64,000 nucleotides of DNA, taken from positions 120,079-184,078 of the forward strand of contig NZ_JH921519.1 in assembly GCF_000299035.1 (NCBI RefSeq). The letters are read 5' to 3'. Shown here one piece after another: positions 48,534-59,328 of the stretch. The position numbers and the translations under genes were made by a program. Positions within the stretch are counted from its first letter, which is position 1. Each line of letters begins with the position of its first letter. The notes under the pieces were generated by a model. The model saw nothing but the letters and a program-made list of their open reading frames with translations. It ran no database searches and had not been told where the DNA came from. The stretch comes from Bacillus bingmayongensis. Its GTDB lineage: Bacteria; Bacillota; Bacilli; Bacillales; Bacillaceae_G.

Positions 48534-51410
48534 TTACAACACTTCTACTTCTTCTATCTTCGCTTTCATCCGAGTTGTATCACGCTCTAAAATTCCTTTT
48601 AAATATTTCCCTGTATACGATCTCTCTTCTTTTACCACTTGCTCCGGTGTCCCTGAAGCAACGATTTGACCACCTTTGTCTCCACCTTCTGGTCCAAGAT
48701 CAACAATGTAATCCGCTGTCTTAATCACATCTAAGTTGTGCTCAATCACAAGCACCGTTTCACCATTTTCAACAAGGCGTTGTAATACCTCTAAAAGACG
48801 CGCAATATCATGTGCATGTAAACCTGTAGTCGGTTCATCTAAAATATATAACGTACGTCCCGTAGAACGGCGATGTAATTCAGATGCTAATTTCACACGC
48901 TGCGCTTCACCGCCAGATAATGTAGTAGCAGGCTGCCCTAATTTCATATAGCCAAGCCCCACATCTACAAGCGTCTGTAGCTTCCGTTTAATTTTCGGGA
49001 TATTAGCAAAGAACTCTACCCCATCATCAATTGTCATCTCTAACACTTCAGAAATGTTCTTATCTTTATATCTCACTTCTAATGTTTCACGATTATAACG
49101 TTTTCCGTGACACACTTCACACGGAACATATACATCTGGTAAGAAGTGCATCTCAATTTTAATAATTCCATCACCGCGGCAAGCTTCACAGCGCCCACCT
49201 TTTACGTTAAAGCTAAAGCGACCTTTTTGATAGCCACGTACCTTTGCTTCATTTGTTTGAGCAAACACATCTCGGATATCATCGAACACACCTGTGTATG
49301 TCGCTGGATTTGAACGAGGTGTACGTCCGATTGGCGATTGGTCAATATCAATAACTTTATCCAAATGCTCAAGACCTTTAATTTGTTTATGAGCCCCTGG
49401 CTTACTTTTTGCCTTATATAATTTCTGTGCTAACGATTTATATAAAACTTCATTCACCATCGTACTTTTTCCAGAACCAGATACACCGGTTACGGCTACA
49501 AACGTACCAAGCGGGAATGACATCTTCGCATTTTTTAAGTTATTTTCTTTTGCTCCGATTATTTCAACTTTACGCCCGTCCCCTTTACGTCTCTCAAGAG
49601 GAACCGGAATAAATTTCTTACCGCTTAAATATTGGCCTGTTAATGAATTGTCGTCATTCATCACTTCAGCTGGTGCACCTGCCGAAACAACTTGCCCGCC
49701 ATGAATCCCGGCGCCAGGTCCAATATCAAGTAAATAATCTGCAGCCATCATTGTATCCTCATCGTGTTCCACAACAATTAACGTATTCCCTAAATCACGC
49801 ATCTCCTGCAATGTGCGAATAAGGCGATCATTATCACGTTGATGTAAACCGATTGAAGGCTCATCTAGAATATACAGTACACCAGTAAGGCGAGAACCTA
49901 TTTGCGTTGCAAGACGAATACGCTGCGCTTCACCGCCCGATAATGTCCCTGCTGCACGGCTTAGTGTTAAGTAATCTAACCCTACGTTAATTAAGAAGCC
50001 TACACGCTCTTGAATTTCTCGTAAGATTAAATGAGCAATTTTTTGTTGTTTTTCAGTCAGTTCAATCGTTGAGAAGAAATCATGAACCTCTTGAACAGAA
50101 TACTTCGTTACATCCGATATTGTTTTCCCGCCAACAAAAACAGCTAAGCTTTCTGGTTTTAAGCGTCCGCCTTTACACTTCGGACACACTTGCTCCGCCA
50201 TATACTTTTCCATTTGCTCACGAATATAATCAGAGCTCGTTTCACGGTAGCGACGTTCAATATTCGGAATAACTCCTTCAAATAGAATCTCACTTTCTTT
50301 CACTTGCCCAAAGTCATTCACATAACGGAAATACACCTTTTCTTCTCCGCTTCCGTACAGTACTTTATCAAACAAATCTTTCGGAATATCTTTAACAGAC
50401 ATATCCATATCAATACCATAATGATTGCACACCGATTGTAATAATTGCGGATAATACTGTGAACTTGTCGGTTCCCAAGGAGCAATTGCACCCCCATTTA
50501 ATGATAAATCCCAGTTCGGAATAACAAGCTCTAAATCCACCTCTAGTTTCGAACCAAGTCCATCACAAGACGGACATGCTCCGAATGGACTATTGAAAGA
50601 GAACATCCGTGGCTCTAACTCACCGATTGAAAATCCACAATGCGGACAAGCATGGTGCTCACTAAATAATAGCTCTTCTTCTCCAATTACATCGATTAAT
50701 ACACGGCCACCACCAAGTTTGAGTGCACTTTCAAGAGAATCTGCAAGCCGGCTTGCAACTCCTTCTTTTACAACGATACGGTCAATTACAACTTCAATAG
50801 AATGCTTCTTGTTTTTATCTAATGTAATCTCTTCAGACACATCAAGCATTTCTCCATCAACCCGAACGCGAACATAGCCTTGTTTCTTGATATCTTCTAA
50901 AACTTTCACGTGTGCACCTTTACGTCCTGACACAATTGGTGCTAACACTTGTAATTTCGTACGCTCTGGATATTCGAGCACACGGTCTACCATTTGTTCT
51001 ACAGTTTGTGATGTAATTTCAATTCCATGGTTTGGACAGATTGGTGTTCCAATTCGCGCAAATAATAGACGTAAATAATCATAAATCTCCGTTACTGTTC
51101 CAACTGTTGAACGCGGATTACGACTCGTCGTTTTTTGATCGATTGAAATCGCTGGAGACAAACCTTCAATTGTATCCACATCTGGTTTATCCATTTGTCC
51201 TAAGAACTGGCGCGCGTATGCGGATAAAGATTCTACGTATCTGCGCTGTCCTTCTGCATAAATCGTATCAAATGCTAATGATGATTTTCCTGAGCCAGAC
51301 AATCCTGTCACAACAACTAGCTGATTTCTCGGAATGGTTACATCAATATTTTTTAAGTTATGCGCTCTCGCACCTTTTACAACGATAAAATCTTTGCTCA
51401 CTATCTTCAT
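48534..51410 (-). CDS. uvrA: Excinuclease ABC subunit A
   Basis: 958 residues, damage-recognition ATPase of nucleotide excision repair. Two ABC units are visible: Walker [10 protein letters not shown] near residue 33 with signature [14 protein letters not shown], and GVSGSGKST near residue 640 with [14 protein letters not shown]. Zinc-finger pairs CPHCGFS...CPSCDG and CEACRGDG...CEVCHG are intact. It overlaps uvrB by 4 bp and forms a complex with it. Confidence 0.98.
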   Translation of the reverse strand: MKIVSKDFIVVKGARAHNLKNIDVTIPRNQLVVVTGLSGSGKSSLAFDTIYAEGQRRYVESLSAYARQFLGQMDKPDVDTIEGLSPAISIDQKTTSRNPRSTVGTVTEIYDYLRLLFARIGTPICPNHGIEITSQTVEQMVDRVLEYPERTKLQVLAPIVSGRKGAHVKVLEDIKKQGYVRVRVDGEMLDVSEEITLDKNKKHSIEVVIDRIVVKEGVASRLADSLESALKLGGGRVLIDVIGEEELLFSEHHACPHCGFSIGELEPRMFSFNSPFGACPSCDGLGSKLEVDLELVIPNWDLSLNGGAIAPWEPTSSQYYPQLLQSVCNHYGIDMDMSVKDIPKDLFDKVLYGSGEEKVYFRYVNDFGQVKESEILFEGVIPNIERRYRETSSDYIREQMEKYMAEQVCPKCKGGRLKPESLAVFVGGKTISDVTKYSVQEVHDFFSTIELTEKQQKIAHLILREIQERVGFLINVGLDYLTLSRAAGTLSGGEAQRIRLATQIGSRLTGVLYILDEPSIGLHQRDNDRLIRTLQEMRDLGNTLIVVEHDEDTMMAADYLLDIGPGAGIHGGQVVSAGAPAEVMNDDNSLTGQYLSGKKFIPVPLERRKGDGRKVEIIGAKENNLKNAKMSFPLGTFVAVTGVSGSGKSTMVNEVLYKSLAQKLYKAKSKPGAHKQIKGLEHLDKVIDIDQSPIGRTPRSNPATYTGVFDDIRDVFAQTNEAKVRGYQKGRFSFNVKGGRCEACRGDGIIKIEMHFLPDVYVPCEVCHGKRYNRETLEVRYKDKNISEVLEMTIDDGVEFFANIPKIKRKLQTLVDVGLGYMKLGQPATTLSGGEAQRVKLASELHRRSTGRTLYILDEPTTGLHAHDIARLLEVLQRLVENGETVLVIEHNLDVIKTADYIVDLGPEGGDKGGQIVASGTPEQVVKEERSYTGKYLKGILERDTTRMKAKIEEVEVL

Positions 51411-53383
51411 CCTTCCGCTTTTAATTCTAGTAGTAAATCTCTTAGCTCAGCTGCACGTTCGAAGTCTAGCGCTTTTGCCGCTTCCTTCATTTGTGCTTCC
51501 ATCTTCGCAATTGTTTTTTCACGTTCTTTCTTCGTCATTTTCTTAGTAGGCGTCGTTTCATATACTTCCGTCTCTTCTGCGGCTGTTGTTGCACGAATCA
51601 CATCACGTACTTCTTTTTGAATTGTTTTCGGCGTAATACCGTGTTCTTCATTGTAAGCTTCTTGCTTTTGACGACGGCGTTTCGTCTCCTCAATTGCAAT
51701 TCCCATCGATCTCGTTATGCGATCTGCGTACATGATTACATGACCGTTTTCATTACGTGCGGCACGGCCGATTGTTTGAATCAATGATCGCTCTGAACGT
51801 AAGAAACCTTCTTTATCAGCATCTAAAATAGCTACGAGGGATACTTCCGGAATATCAAGTCCTTCTCGCAATAAGTTAATACCGACAAGCACATCGAATT
51901 TACCAAGGCGAAGATCACGAATAATTTCAATCCGCTCCAGCGTTTTAATTTCAGAATGAAGATAGTTTACTTTAATACCGACATCTTTTAAGTAATCTGT
52001 TAAATCCTCTGACATTTTCTTTGTTAATGTCGTAATTAATACGCGTTCATTTTTCGCAATCCGATCTTGTATCTCTCCTAGTAGATCATCAATTTGCCCT
52101 TCAATTGGCCTTACCTCAATTTGCGGATCTAAAAGCCCCGTTGGACGAATAATTTGCTCCACAACTTCCGGTGTATGCTCTAGTTCATATGGACCCGGTG
52201 TTGCTGATACGTACACAACTTGATTCGTTTTCTCTTCAAATTCTTCAAACATAAGCGGCCTATTATCCATCGCTGATGGCAAACGGAATCCATGGTCCAC
52301 AAGCACTTGTTTACGTGCTTGGTCTCCGTTATACATCGCCCTTACCTGGGGTACTGTTACGTGCGACTCATCCATAACGATTAGAAAATCTTTAGGAAAA
52401 TAATCTAACAATGTATATGGCGTTGAACCAGCTGGACGAAGCGTCAAATGACGTGAGTAGTTCTCAATGCCTGAACAGAAACCCATCTCGCGCATCATTT
52501 CTAAATCATAACGGGTCCGTTGTTCAATCCGCTGCGCTTCTAACAATTTACCGTTATCATTTAATTCTTTTAAACGTTCTTCTAATTCTTTTTCAATATT
52601 CTCAATGGCAACTTTCATTTTCTCTTCACGTGTAACGAAGTGAGACGCTGGGAAGATTGCCACATGCTCACGTTCTGCTAATACTTCACCCGTTAAGGCA
52701 TTCACTTCACGGATTCGATCAATCTCATCTCCAAAAAACTCAATCCGAATGCAATGTTCATCAAGGGATGCTGGGAAAATCTCAACTACATCCCCGCGCA
52801 CCCGAAATGTTCCACGCTGGAAATCGATATCATTGCGGCCGTACTGCACATCAACAAGTTCACGAAGCAATTGATTGCGGTCCTTTTCCATACCAACGCG
52901 CAAAGAAACAACGAGTTCACGGTATTCTTCTGGAGAACCTAAGCCGTAAATACAAGATACACTCGCTACGATGATAACATCGTCTCGTTCAAATAAAGCT
53001 GATGTCGCTGAATGACGCAATTTATCAATCTCATCATTAATTTGTGCATCTTTTTCAATAAACGTATCGGTTTGTGGTACATACGCTTCCGGCTGATAAT
53101 AATCGTAATAACTCACAAAATACTCAACTGCATTGTTCGGAAAGAAATCTTTCAACTCACTATACAGCTGTCCCGCTAACGTTTTATTATGAGCCATTAC
53201 AAGTGTTGGCTTCTTCACTTCTTTAATAACATTTGAAATCGTAAATGTCTTACCCGTTCCTGTCGCTCCAAGCAACACTTGATGCTTCTTACCATTATTA
53301 ATCCCTGCTACCAGCTGCTTTATCGCCCGCGGCTGATCACCTTGCGGGGAATATTCTGAGACAATCTCAAATTGATGTTCCAA
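51407..53383 (-). CDS. uvrB: Excinuclease ABC subunit B
   Basis: 658 residues, helicase-like subunit of nucleotide excision repair. P-loop [12 protein letters not shown] near residue 40, the beta-hairpin region [20 protein letters not shown] and the helicase motif [11 protein letters not shown] are intact. The C-terminal UVR motif (about residues 620-655) binds UvrC. A LexA-like box lies 73-86 bp upstream, so DNA damage should induce the uvrBA operon. Confidence 0.98.
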   Translation of the reverse strand: MEHQFEIVSEYSPQGDQPRAIKQLVAGINNGKKHQVLLGATGTGKTFTISNVIKEVKKPTLVMAHNKTLAGQLYSELKDFFPNNAVEYFVSYYDYYQPEAYVPQTDTFIEKDAQINDEIDKLRHSATSALFERDDVIIVASVSCIYGLGSPEEYRELVVSLRVGMEKDRNQLLRELVDVQYGRNDIDFQRGTFRVRGDVVEIFPASLDEHCIRIEFFGDEIDRIREVNALTGEVLAEREHVAIFPASHFVTREEKMKVAIENIEKELEERLKELNDNGKLLEAQRIEQRTRYDLEMMREMGFCSGIENYSRHLTLRPAGSTPYTLLDYFPKDFLIVMDESHVTVPQVRAMYNGDQARKQVLVDHGFRLPSAMDNRPLMFEEFEEKTNQVVYVSATPGPYELEHTPEVVEQIIRPTGLLDPQIEVRPIEGQIDDLLGEIQDRIAKNERVLITTLTKKMSEDLTDYLKDVGIKVNYLHSEIKTLERIEIIRDLRLGKFDVLVGINLLREGLDIPEVSLVAILDADKEGFLRSERSLIQTIGRAARNENGHVIMYADRITRSMGIAIEETKRRRQKQEAYNEEHGITPKTIQKEVRDVIRATTAAEETEVYETTPTKKMTKKEREKTIAKMEAQMKEAAKALDFERAAELRDLLLELKAEG

Positions 53384-53455
53384 ACAAATCCGACCTCCTT
53401 ATAAAAAATCTGTATTCCCATTTTACCACGAATGCCTATAAAAAAACCAAGAAAA

Positions 53456-53469
53456 CGAACAAATATTCG
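53456..53469. promoter_or_regulatory. LexA (DinR) box of uvrBA
   Basis: CGAAC-AAAT-ATTCG, one base from the Gram-positive core GAAC-N4-GTTC. It lies just upstream of an extended -10 (TGGTAAAAT on the minus strand, near 53418-53426). Confidence 0.65.
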
Positions 53470-53581
53470 GTAAAGTTTTCGACATGGAAACTCTTCACCC
53501 TTTACAACGTTTCAAAGATCAGAGCCGAATTTTGCTTAGCGTATATTTTCGTTAAAATGTTGGCGATACGCCAAGAAACAC

Positions 53582-53613
53582 AAAAGAGTCCTATTTATTT
53601 AGGACTCTTTTTT
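53582..53613. terminator. Terminator used as IS1182 target
   Basis: 11-bp stem AAAAGAGTCCT / AGGACTCTTTT with loop ATTTATTT and T-run. An IS1182 5' end abuts the T-run directly. Confidence 0.85.
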
Positions 53614-53848
53614 CAGGCTGTTTTTATATCTGAACCTCTTTGTATCTGTCAACACCGATAAAAAAGAGGAAAAGGAGAGATTCATGATGATGGGTGCATT
53701 GAAAAATCATCGCGATGAGCTTGTATCAGTTTCTGTAGAAGAGTTATTTCCACAAGATCATTTTCTTCGTGCAATTGAAGTCACTATTAATTTCGATTTT
53801 ATTGAAGAGAAGTTACGTCCTTATTACTGCGAGAATAACGGTCGTCCC
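53613..53848 (+). mobile_element. 5' remnant of an IS1182-family element
   Basis: The left end TCAGGCTGT and the following 235 bp match the left part of the IS at 59641 (leader, ribosome site and first 56 or so codons). Confidence 0.85.
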
Positions 53849-53887
53849 AATAGAGTAAACCCTATTGATACAAGAGTTAAATCTTGA
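53684..53887 (+). pseudogene. Truncated IS1182 transposase
   Basis: 67 codons. The first 56 or so (MGALKNHRDELVSVSVEEL, then PQDHFLRAIEVTINFDFIEE) match the copy at 59739 with few changes. After GRP at about 53848 the sequence is unrelated and a stop soon follows. The rest of the IS has been deleted, including the right end. Confidence 0.9.
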
Positions 53888-54295
53888 GAACAAAGGCTTC
53901 ATGATGTCTCATATAACTTGTTTCAAATATCTTAACGTTGTTAAAACAGTAAGTTTATATTGAGCCATGGGCTTAACGTTGTAAATCCGCATTTTCCTGA
54001 CGCTACCCCATTTATAAAACTAATCATTAAATATTTATAGAGGTCCCACCCCATTTCCATCAAGTTAAGAAATTTGTTGTTCCCCAAAACAATAAAAATA
54101 AATTACAGCTTAAAAGAAAATTGAATATCTTTTTTACATTTTAGAAAAGATTGCGAAGATTTCCACTTAAAGAGGCGCAATATTTCAATAAGTATTCTGA
54201 TGGTAATGTGTTAGAATAGTTATTAGGAATGAGTCTAACTAATTAGAAAATGTGTAGTAATGAAAAGAGAAAATAGTTTGAAACGAGGAAATTAT
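53888..54295. other. Gene-free stretch with an IS231-like end at 54052-54071
   Basis: About 400 bp without an ORF. CATTTCCATCAAGTTAAGAA at 54052-54071 matches the IS231 terminal repeat at 16 of 20 positions. The stretch may be debris between an IS1182 remnant and an IS231-like remnant. Confidence 0.5.
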
Positions 54296-55168
54296 ATGAA
54301 TAAAACCAAAAAGCACAAGCCCAATAAACTAAAAATCAGTTTACGAGCATTAATGATTATTATTGGGGCATTTATAACAGCATATGGACTAGAAGCGGTA
54401 TTAATCCCAAACAACGTATCAGATGGTGGTGTGACGGGTTTAAGTATCGTTAGCTCACAACTATTTGACTTACCATTAGGGCTTCTAATTGCAGTCATTA
54501 ACATCCCTTTCGTTTGGTTAGGGTATAAGCAAATTGGTAAAAATTTTGCTATTTATTCGGTTATCGGTATTGCTTCACTAGCAATCGGTACTATCCTTAT
54601 GCACCAAGTGCCAACTATTATTGAAGGTGATACATTATTAGTTACCGTTGTTGGCGGGATTATCATCGGTTTTGGTATGGGGTTAGCATTGCGTAATGGT
54701 GGAGCATTAGATGGAATTGATATGTTAGCCGTATTACTTTCTCGAAAATTACCTTTTGGGACGAGTGACCTCATCTTATTTTTAAACATGTTTGTCTTTA
54801 TTGTTGTCTCAACAGTATTTGGTCTTCAAGGGGCTATTCTTTCAGCAATTGCTTACTTTATTGCTTCCAAAGTAATTCACATCGTTGAGGTAGGTTTAAG
54901 TGGTTCTAAAACATTTAAAATTATCACAAAGGAACCTGAATTAATGGTAGAGACAATTCGAGATCGTTTAGGTCGAAGTGCAACGTATAATGAAGTTTAC
55001 GGCGGTTATTCAAATGAACAATTTAAAGAAATCACTTGTGTCATTAACCGTTTAGAAGAAAGTAAAATGAAAGAAATCATTCATGAAATTGATGGAAATG
55101 CCTTTGTTACGGTATATGACGTAGCAGAAGTAAAGGGCGGTAATTTCAAAAAACATGATATTCATTAA
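54296..55168 (+). CDS. YitT-family membrane protein with DUF2179 domain
   Basis: 290 residues. The N-terminal part has five or more membrane helices with NNVSDGGVTGLSIVSSQLF and GGIIIGFGMGLALRNGGALD. The C-terminal DUF2179 domain (about 200-280) is soluble and resembles a small ligand-binding ferredoxin fold. The substrate is unknown. I chose the ATG at 54296, 7 nt after ACGAGG. It is a single gene with its own terminator. Confidence 0.88.
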   Translation: MNKTKKHKPNKLKISLRALMIIIGAFITAYGLEAVLIPNNVSDGGVTGLSIVSSQLFDLPLGLLIAVINIPFVWLGYKQIGKNFAIYSVIGIASLAIGTILMHQVPTIIEGDTLLVTVVGGIIIGFGMGLALRNGGALDGIDMLAVLLSRKLPFGTSDLILFLNMFVFIVVSTVFGLQGAILSAIAYFIASKVIHIVEVGLSGSKTFKIITKEPELMVETIRDRLGRSATYNEVYGGYSNEQFKEITCVINRLEESKMKEIIHEIDGNAFVTVYDVAEVKGGNFKKHDIH

Positions 55169-55243
55169 TTACAACCTAGAAAATTTTAATATAATTTCAC
55201 CAAAAATCACCTTTTTAGTTTTACACATATGAGACGATAAAAG

Positions 55244-55279
55244 AGCCAATTTCCTTAGCGTACAGGAAATCGGCTTTTT
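55244..55279 (+). terminator. Terminator of the YitT gene
   Basis: Stem AGCCAATTTCCT / AGGAAATCGGCT (11 of 12 paired), then five T residues. Confidence 0.8.
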
Positions 55280-55324
55280 CTATGTGAAAAATCGATTAGC
55301 GTACGAAATTCTTGCTTTGTTGTT

Positions 55325-55440
55325 GCTACCTCTATAAAGTGAAACTTCCATCAGTGAGGATTCATCATCCCCCACCTATCTTCCTCGTTTCTCTTTGAAT
55401 CTTGAGACGTGTTTCTTACTACTCACAAATAGTGGGATAA
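55325..55440. repeat. Dispersed hairpin repeat, family 2
   Basis: Starts AAGTGAAACTTCCATCAG, contains CCCCCACCT and ATCTTGAGAC, and ends CAAATAGTGGGATAAAC. The beginning and end match the copy at 62390-62636. Confidence 0.6.
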
Positions 55441-55486
55441 ACATAGAAAAGGGAAGAATCTTTCTTTATATAAGTCCCTTCCTTTT

Positions 55487-55924
55487 TTAATCCCATTTAT
55501 TTTGCTGCACGCTTAACAAGTGATATCCATTATGACCAGCTTCTTTCGCACAATCATGTAGTGGATACCTTATATCTTCACGAGTATCTTTTATTATCCT
55601 TTTACAAGTATCAAAGTAAATCCTTTTATCTTTACCTGCAAATCTATCATGAGAACTATCTGACGTATAGCTAATTTCTTTTCCATCGTATTTTAGTGTT
55701 TGAAAGATCGGATCCCCTTCGTGTGTATAATTCACAATGCATATTTGATCTATTTCACCTTTTTCAACATTCGTGACGAATTCCTCGAATTTATGTAAGT
55801 TAGAAACTTTATATCCTTTTGCAATCACATCATTATTCTCATCAATTTTACTGTCGGGGTGTGAACATGCTACTAAACTGCCAATACAAAATAGAAAACA
55901 CAATGAAGCAATTCCTTTTCTCAT
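55487..55924 (-). CDS. DUF4362-type lipoprotein
   Basis: 145 residues. Signal peptide RKGIASLCFLFCIGSLVAC with lipobox LVAC, then a short linker and a globular domain (VIAKGYKVSNLHKFEEFVTN, YTHEGDPIFQTLKYDG) as in DUF4362. The domain keeps two Cys (DTCKR, HDCAKE). GAGAGGA precedes the ATG at 55924 by 6 nt. Exported, membrane-anchored, function unknown. Confidence 0.8.
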   Translation of the reverse strand: MRKGIASLCFLFCIGSLVACSHPDSKIDENNDVIAKGYKVSNLHKFEEFVTNVEKGEIDQICIVNYTHEGDPIFQTLKYDGKEISYTSDSSHDRFAGKDKRIYFDTCKRIIKDTREDIRYPLHDCAKEAGHNGYHLLSVQQNKWD

Positions 55925-56021
55925 ATTCAATCCTCTCCAGCTCGTTTTAGCTTTATACTATCATTCAACACGAAATCAGTTGGAAGAAAAATTCAAATAA
56001 ACTTATAAATATAAAAGGGAG

Positions 56022-56036
56022 AATTTTCTAAAAAAT
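56022..56036. promoter_or_regulatory. CodY box 1
   Basis: AATTTTCTAAAAAAT matches the CodY motif AATTTTCWGAAAATT at 13 of 15 positions. Confidence 0.5.
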
Positions 56037-56111
56037 AATTATTTACAAAGTTATTTTTTCACATTAGAATACAAACTACAAGGATTCGACATTATACGAC
56101 AAAACGCTACT

Positions 56112-56126
56112 AATATTCAGAAAATT
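56112..56126. promoter_or_regulatory. CodY box 2
   Basis: AATATTCAGAAAATT matches AATTTTCWGAAAATT at 14 of 15 positions, 28 bp before the start codon of the amino-acid permease. CodY would repress it when branched-chain amino acids and GTP are plentiful. Confidence 0.65.
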
Positions 56127-56153
56127 ATAACAACTAGAAGGTGAGGAATCTCT

Positions 56154-57563
56154 ATGAATCTATTTCGTAAAAAATCGATTTCGGCATTGTTAGCACAATC
56201 CGAGCAGAAAGGAGCCGCTTTAAAGAAAGAACTCGGTGCATTCGATCTAACAATGTTAGGTGTGGGTGCGATTATTGGAACCGGAATTTTCGTTCTTACC
56301 GGTGTTGTCGCGGCAGAGCATGCAGGACCAGCACTTATTATATCGTTTATTTTATCCGGTTTAGCCTGTATCTTTGCGGCACTATGCTATTCTGAATTCG
56401 CTTCAACTGTACCGGTTTCAGGCAGTGCGTATACTTATAGCTACGCGACATTTGGAGAGTTAATCGCTTGGATTTTAGGATGGGATTTAATCTTAGAATA
56501 CGGATTAGCTTCATCGGCTGTTGCATCAGGCTGGTCGGGTTATTTCCAAGGACTATTGAGTGGATTCGGGATTACATTACCTACAGCTCTAACAAGCGCA
56601 TATAATCCTGAAGCAGGAACATACGTAGACTTACCGGCAATCTGTATCATTTTTCTAATGACATTGTTATTAACAAGGGGAGCAAAAAAATCAGCTCGTT
56701 TCAATGCCATTATGGTAGCTATAAAACTCTTTGTCATCCTTCTATTTATCGGCGTTGGTGCTTTCTATGTAAAGCCTGAAAACTGGACACCATTTATGCC
56801 GTTTGGCTTCTCTGGCGTAACAGCTGGAGCGGCAACTGTATTCTTTGCTTATATTGGATTTGATGCTGTATCAACAGCCGCTGAGGAAGTAAAAAATCCA
56901 CAGCGTAACATGCCAATCGGCATTATTGCTTCTTTAACAATCTGTACTATTTTATATATTGTCGTTTCATTAATATTAACTGGAATCGTTCCATACGACC
57001 AATTAGGTGTAAAAAACCCTGTTGCCTTTGCACTACAATACATTCAACAAGATTGGGTCGCTGGTTTCATTTCTTTAGGAGCAATTGCTGGAATTACAAC
57101 TGTATTACTCGTTATGCTATATGGACAAACACGTTTATTTTACGCAATCAGCCGCGATGGTTTACTACCAAAAGCACTCTCTCGCGTAAATAAAAAAACA
57201 AAAACACCTGTTATCAATAGTTGGGTCACTGCAACTATGGTTGCTTTCTTTGCTGGTTTTGTTCCTTTAAACAAACTAGCAGAATTAACAAATATCGGTA
57301 CATTGTTCGCATTCATAGTAGTATCAATTGGAGTAATTATCTTACGCAAAAAACACCCACAACTACCTCGTGCTTTTAAAGTGCCATTGGTACCATGGAT
57401 TCCCGCTTTAGCTGTTCTATTCTGTGGATACCTGGCATTGCAATTACCAGTAACAACGTGGATTGGCTTTGCTGTATGGCTTGTAATTGGACTTGTTGTC
57501 TATTTCAGCTATGGTTACAAAAATAGTACTCTTCAAAAAGAAAAAACAGAAGACGTTGCATAG
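56154..57563 (+). CDS. APC-family amino acid permease (cationic amino acid transporter type)
   Basis: 469 residues with twelve or so membrane helices. The APC signature GVGAIIGTGIFVLTGVVAAE is in the first helix, and GFDAVSTAAEEVKNPQRNMP follows the sixth. The C-terminal half resembles CAT/YfnA-type permeases. It imports amino acids by proton or sodium coupling. GAAGGTGAGG precedes the ATG. Two CodY-like boxes lie upstream. Confidence 0.9.
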   Translation: MNLFRKKSISALLAQSEQKGAALKKELGAFDLTMLGVGAIIGTGIFVLTGVVAAEHAGPALIISFILSGLACIFAALCYSEFASTVPVSGSAYTYSYATFGELIAWILGWDLILEYGLASSAVASGWSGYFQGLLSGFGITLPTALTSAYNPEAGTYVDLPAICIIFLMTLLLTRGAKKSARFNAIMVAIKLFVILLFIGVGAFYVKPENWTPFMPFGFSGVTAGAATVFFAYIGFDAVSTAAEEVKNPQRNMPIGIIASLTICTILYIVVSLILTGIVPYDQLGVKNPVAFALQYIQQDWVAGFISLGAIAGITTVLLVMLYGQTRLFYAISRDGLLPKALSRVNKKTKTPVINSWVTATMVAFFAGFVPLNKLAELTNIGTLFAFIVVSIGVIILRKKHPQLPRAFKVPLVPWIPALAVLFCGYLALQLPVTTWIGFAVWLVIGLVVYFSYGYKNSTLQKEKTEDVA

Positions 57564-57564
57564 A

Positions 57565-57599
57565 AAAAAGCTGTTGTCCAATTAGGACGACAGCTTTTT
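57565..57599. terminator. Shared terminator of the permease and the membrane gene
   Basis: Stem AAAAAGCTGTTGTCC / GGACGACAGCTTTTT (one mismatch) with loop AATTA. The stop codon of the convergent membrane gene is inside it. Confidence 0.88.
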
Positions 57600-58193
57600 T
57601 TCTTTTTTAGGAAAAATGACATATGAAAATGTAATTACCGTATCAATTAAAAACACAATGCCCCATACTTGGCTCACACGACTTGCCGCCTCATTTAAAA
57701 CAATGCCCTTTTCAGGCCAATCTCCCCACTGTTCAATCGGCACGAGCCCATACATGAAGAAAAATACAATATGAACAACAGTAAATAAAATGAGATGTAG
57801 GCTCCATTGTCCGATTTCTTGCTTCGTATAAGCCCAGCCCGTTAATTCTAATGGAGATTCTATATTAGGAATGGGCTCATTTCGCCATTTCGCAACAAGT
57901 TTTTGCACGTGTATATCCAATTTCTTTAAATCTTTTTTTCCATAAAAGAGTGCATATAACAATATCACTATCGTAATAATTTGAAAGTTAGAAAACTTAC
58001 CAGTTTCATAATAATCAATTACACCTAATACTAAAATAAAGACTTCATTTAAAAGCAGTACAATCCCTGCAATGAAGCTCGCTTTTCGCAATCGAAATCC
58101 GTAGCGAAGTAAAAAGAAACCAATGGCTGTTACCCAAAACACAATTTCTGCACCGATTAAGAAATACCAACGATACTCTGCAAGTATACTCAT
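57582..58193 (-). CDS. Membrane protein, function unknown, coupled to a MerR regulator
   Basis: 203 residues with five or six predicted membrane helices (YFLIGAEIVFWVTAIGFFLL, LHLILFTVVHIVFFFMYGL) and a charged cytoplasmic loop (KKDLKKLDIHVQKLVAKWRN). Its start overlaps the MerR gene stop by 4 bp, so it is probably the regulator's main target. No family name recognised. Confidence 0.75.
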   Translation of the reverse strand: MSILAEYRWYFLIGAEIVFWVTAIGFFLLRYGFRLRKASFIAGIVLLLNEVFILVLGVIDYYETGKFSNFQIITIVILLYALFYGKKDLKKLDIHVQKLVAKWRNEPIPNIESPLELTGWAYTKQEIGQWSLHLILFTVVHIVFFFMYGLVPIEQWGDWPEKGIVLNEAASRVSQVWGIVFLIDTVITFSYVIFPKKEKKLSS

Positions 58194-58951
58194 TTCCCGC
58201 GCTCCCTCTCATCATATATACGAAAAGCCTCATCCATATACGCTAGAAGCTCCTCTTCAATTGGATACATACTCATTTTCTGTGAATCCTCTTTCGATTT
58301 TCGAACTTCCCATAATTTATCTAGAAACGCTTCATCACCATTTGCCATCTCCATACATTTCGCCATTAACCTTTTTGTAGCCTCTTGCACGTCATCATAA
58401 GATGCATCCTTTTCTTCTTTCATAAAGCTGCGTAACTGTTTTAACAAATCCACCCATTCTCGAACATTCGCATCTTCCTCACTCATATTTGGCAAATTGT
58501 GAAGAAGCTTTCGTTCCTCATCTGAAAATATCTTTTGCTGAAACATTTCACGTATGCGAGGAGATTGTTGTGAAAGCTGAATCAGCTCGAACATGATTTT
58601 CCAATCCAGCTCTCCTTCAAGTTCTGCTGAATACACAACAGCCTGTAAAATTCGTTCCATCCGGTTGAACTTTTTCTGTTCTTCTTGTACAAACTTAAGC
58701 TGTTTTTCCAAAGTTTCCTTTAAGCTGAATTCATCTGTTACTAACATATTCGTAATCTCTTTTAATGAGAAACCCATTTCTTTTAAAAATAAAATTTGCT
58801 GCAAACGAATGACATCTGCTTCGCTATATAAACGGTGTCCACCTTCTGTTTTTCCGCTTGGTTTCAGCAAATTGATTTGATCATAATAACGAAGTGTTCT
58901 CACTGTAACACCCGTTTCCTTTGTAAGTTCTTGAATCGAAATCATTTCCAT
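58190..58951 (-). CDS. MerR-family transcriptional regulator
   Basis: 253 residues. N-terminal MerR winged helix (SIQELTKETGVTVRTLRYYD, GHRLYSEADVIRLQQILFLK) and a coiled-coil dimerisation helix. The C-terminal domain of about 120 residues is like TipA-S ligand-binding regions, with aromatic/acidic pattern. Such regulators bind hydrophobic or peptide ligands and activate the adjacent gene. It is translationally coupled to the membrane protein. ATGs at 58951 and 58945 are both possible. Confidence 0.88.
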   Translation of the reverse strand: MEMISIQELTKETGVTVRTLRYYDQINLLKPSGKTEGGHRLYSEADVIRLQQILFLKEMGFSLKEITNMLVTDEFSLKETLEKQLKFVQEEQKKFNRMERILQAVVYSAELEGELDWKIMFELIQLSQQSPRIREMFQQKIFSDEERKLLHNLPNMSEEDANVREWVDLLKQLRSFMKEEKDASYDDVQEATKRLMAKCMEMANGDEAFLDKLWEVRKSKEDSQKMSMYPIEEELLAYMDEAFRIYDERERGK

Positions 58952-59019
58952 CCCCCTTTCTCCTTTATTGTAAAAGATGACGTAACGTAACTTTCAAGCA
59001 TTTTTGTAAAAAAATGAAA

Positions 59020-59049
59020 AAAAGCTGATTCATGAATTAACCAGCTTTT
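59020..59049 (-). terminator. Terminator of the XRE-membrane protein operon
   Basis: On the minus strand AAAAGCTG / CAGCTTTT stem followed by T residues, at the stop of the gene at 59048. Confidence 0.75.
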
Positions 59050-59275
59050 ACGGAAATAATATTTTTTGAATTGTACGTCCACATGTCAAAACAATCACAC
59101 CAACTAAAACGCTTGTTGCCGTTTTGTGATAGTGCGCTGATACTAGTAAATAATACGATAACCCAACAACCCCAATAACAACAAGTATACTCGGCACTGG
59201 ATTGTGAACAAAATTTTGCATACCCCATATAAATGCAAATAACGCTGCAATCACACATAAAACCGCTAATCCCAT
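59048..59275 (-). CDS. Small membrane protein downstream of an XRE regulator
   Basis: 75 residues with three hydrophobic segments (LAVLCVIAALFAFIWGM, SILVVIGVVGLSYYLLV, VLVGVIVLTCG). AAAGGGGAAA lies 5 nt before the ATG. It follows the XRE gene by 53 bp and shares its terminator. No known function; it may be the object of the regulator. Confidence 0.75.
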   Translation of the reverse strand: MGLAVLCVIAALFAFIWGMQNFVHNPVPSILVVIGVVGLSYYLLVSAHYHKTATSVLVGVIVLTCGRTIQKILFP

Positions 59276-59328
59276 TCTGTTTTCCCCTTTATTTATCTAT
59301 TTACAATCTTTATGCTCTCTTCTCCCCC

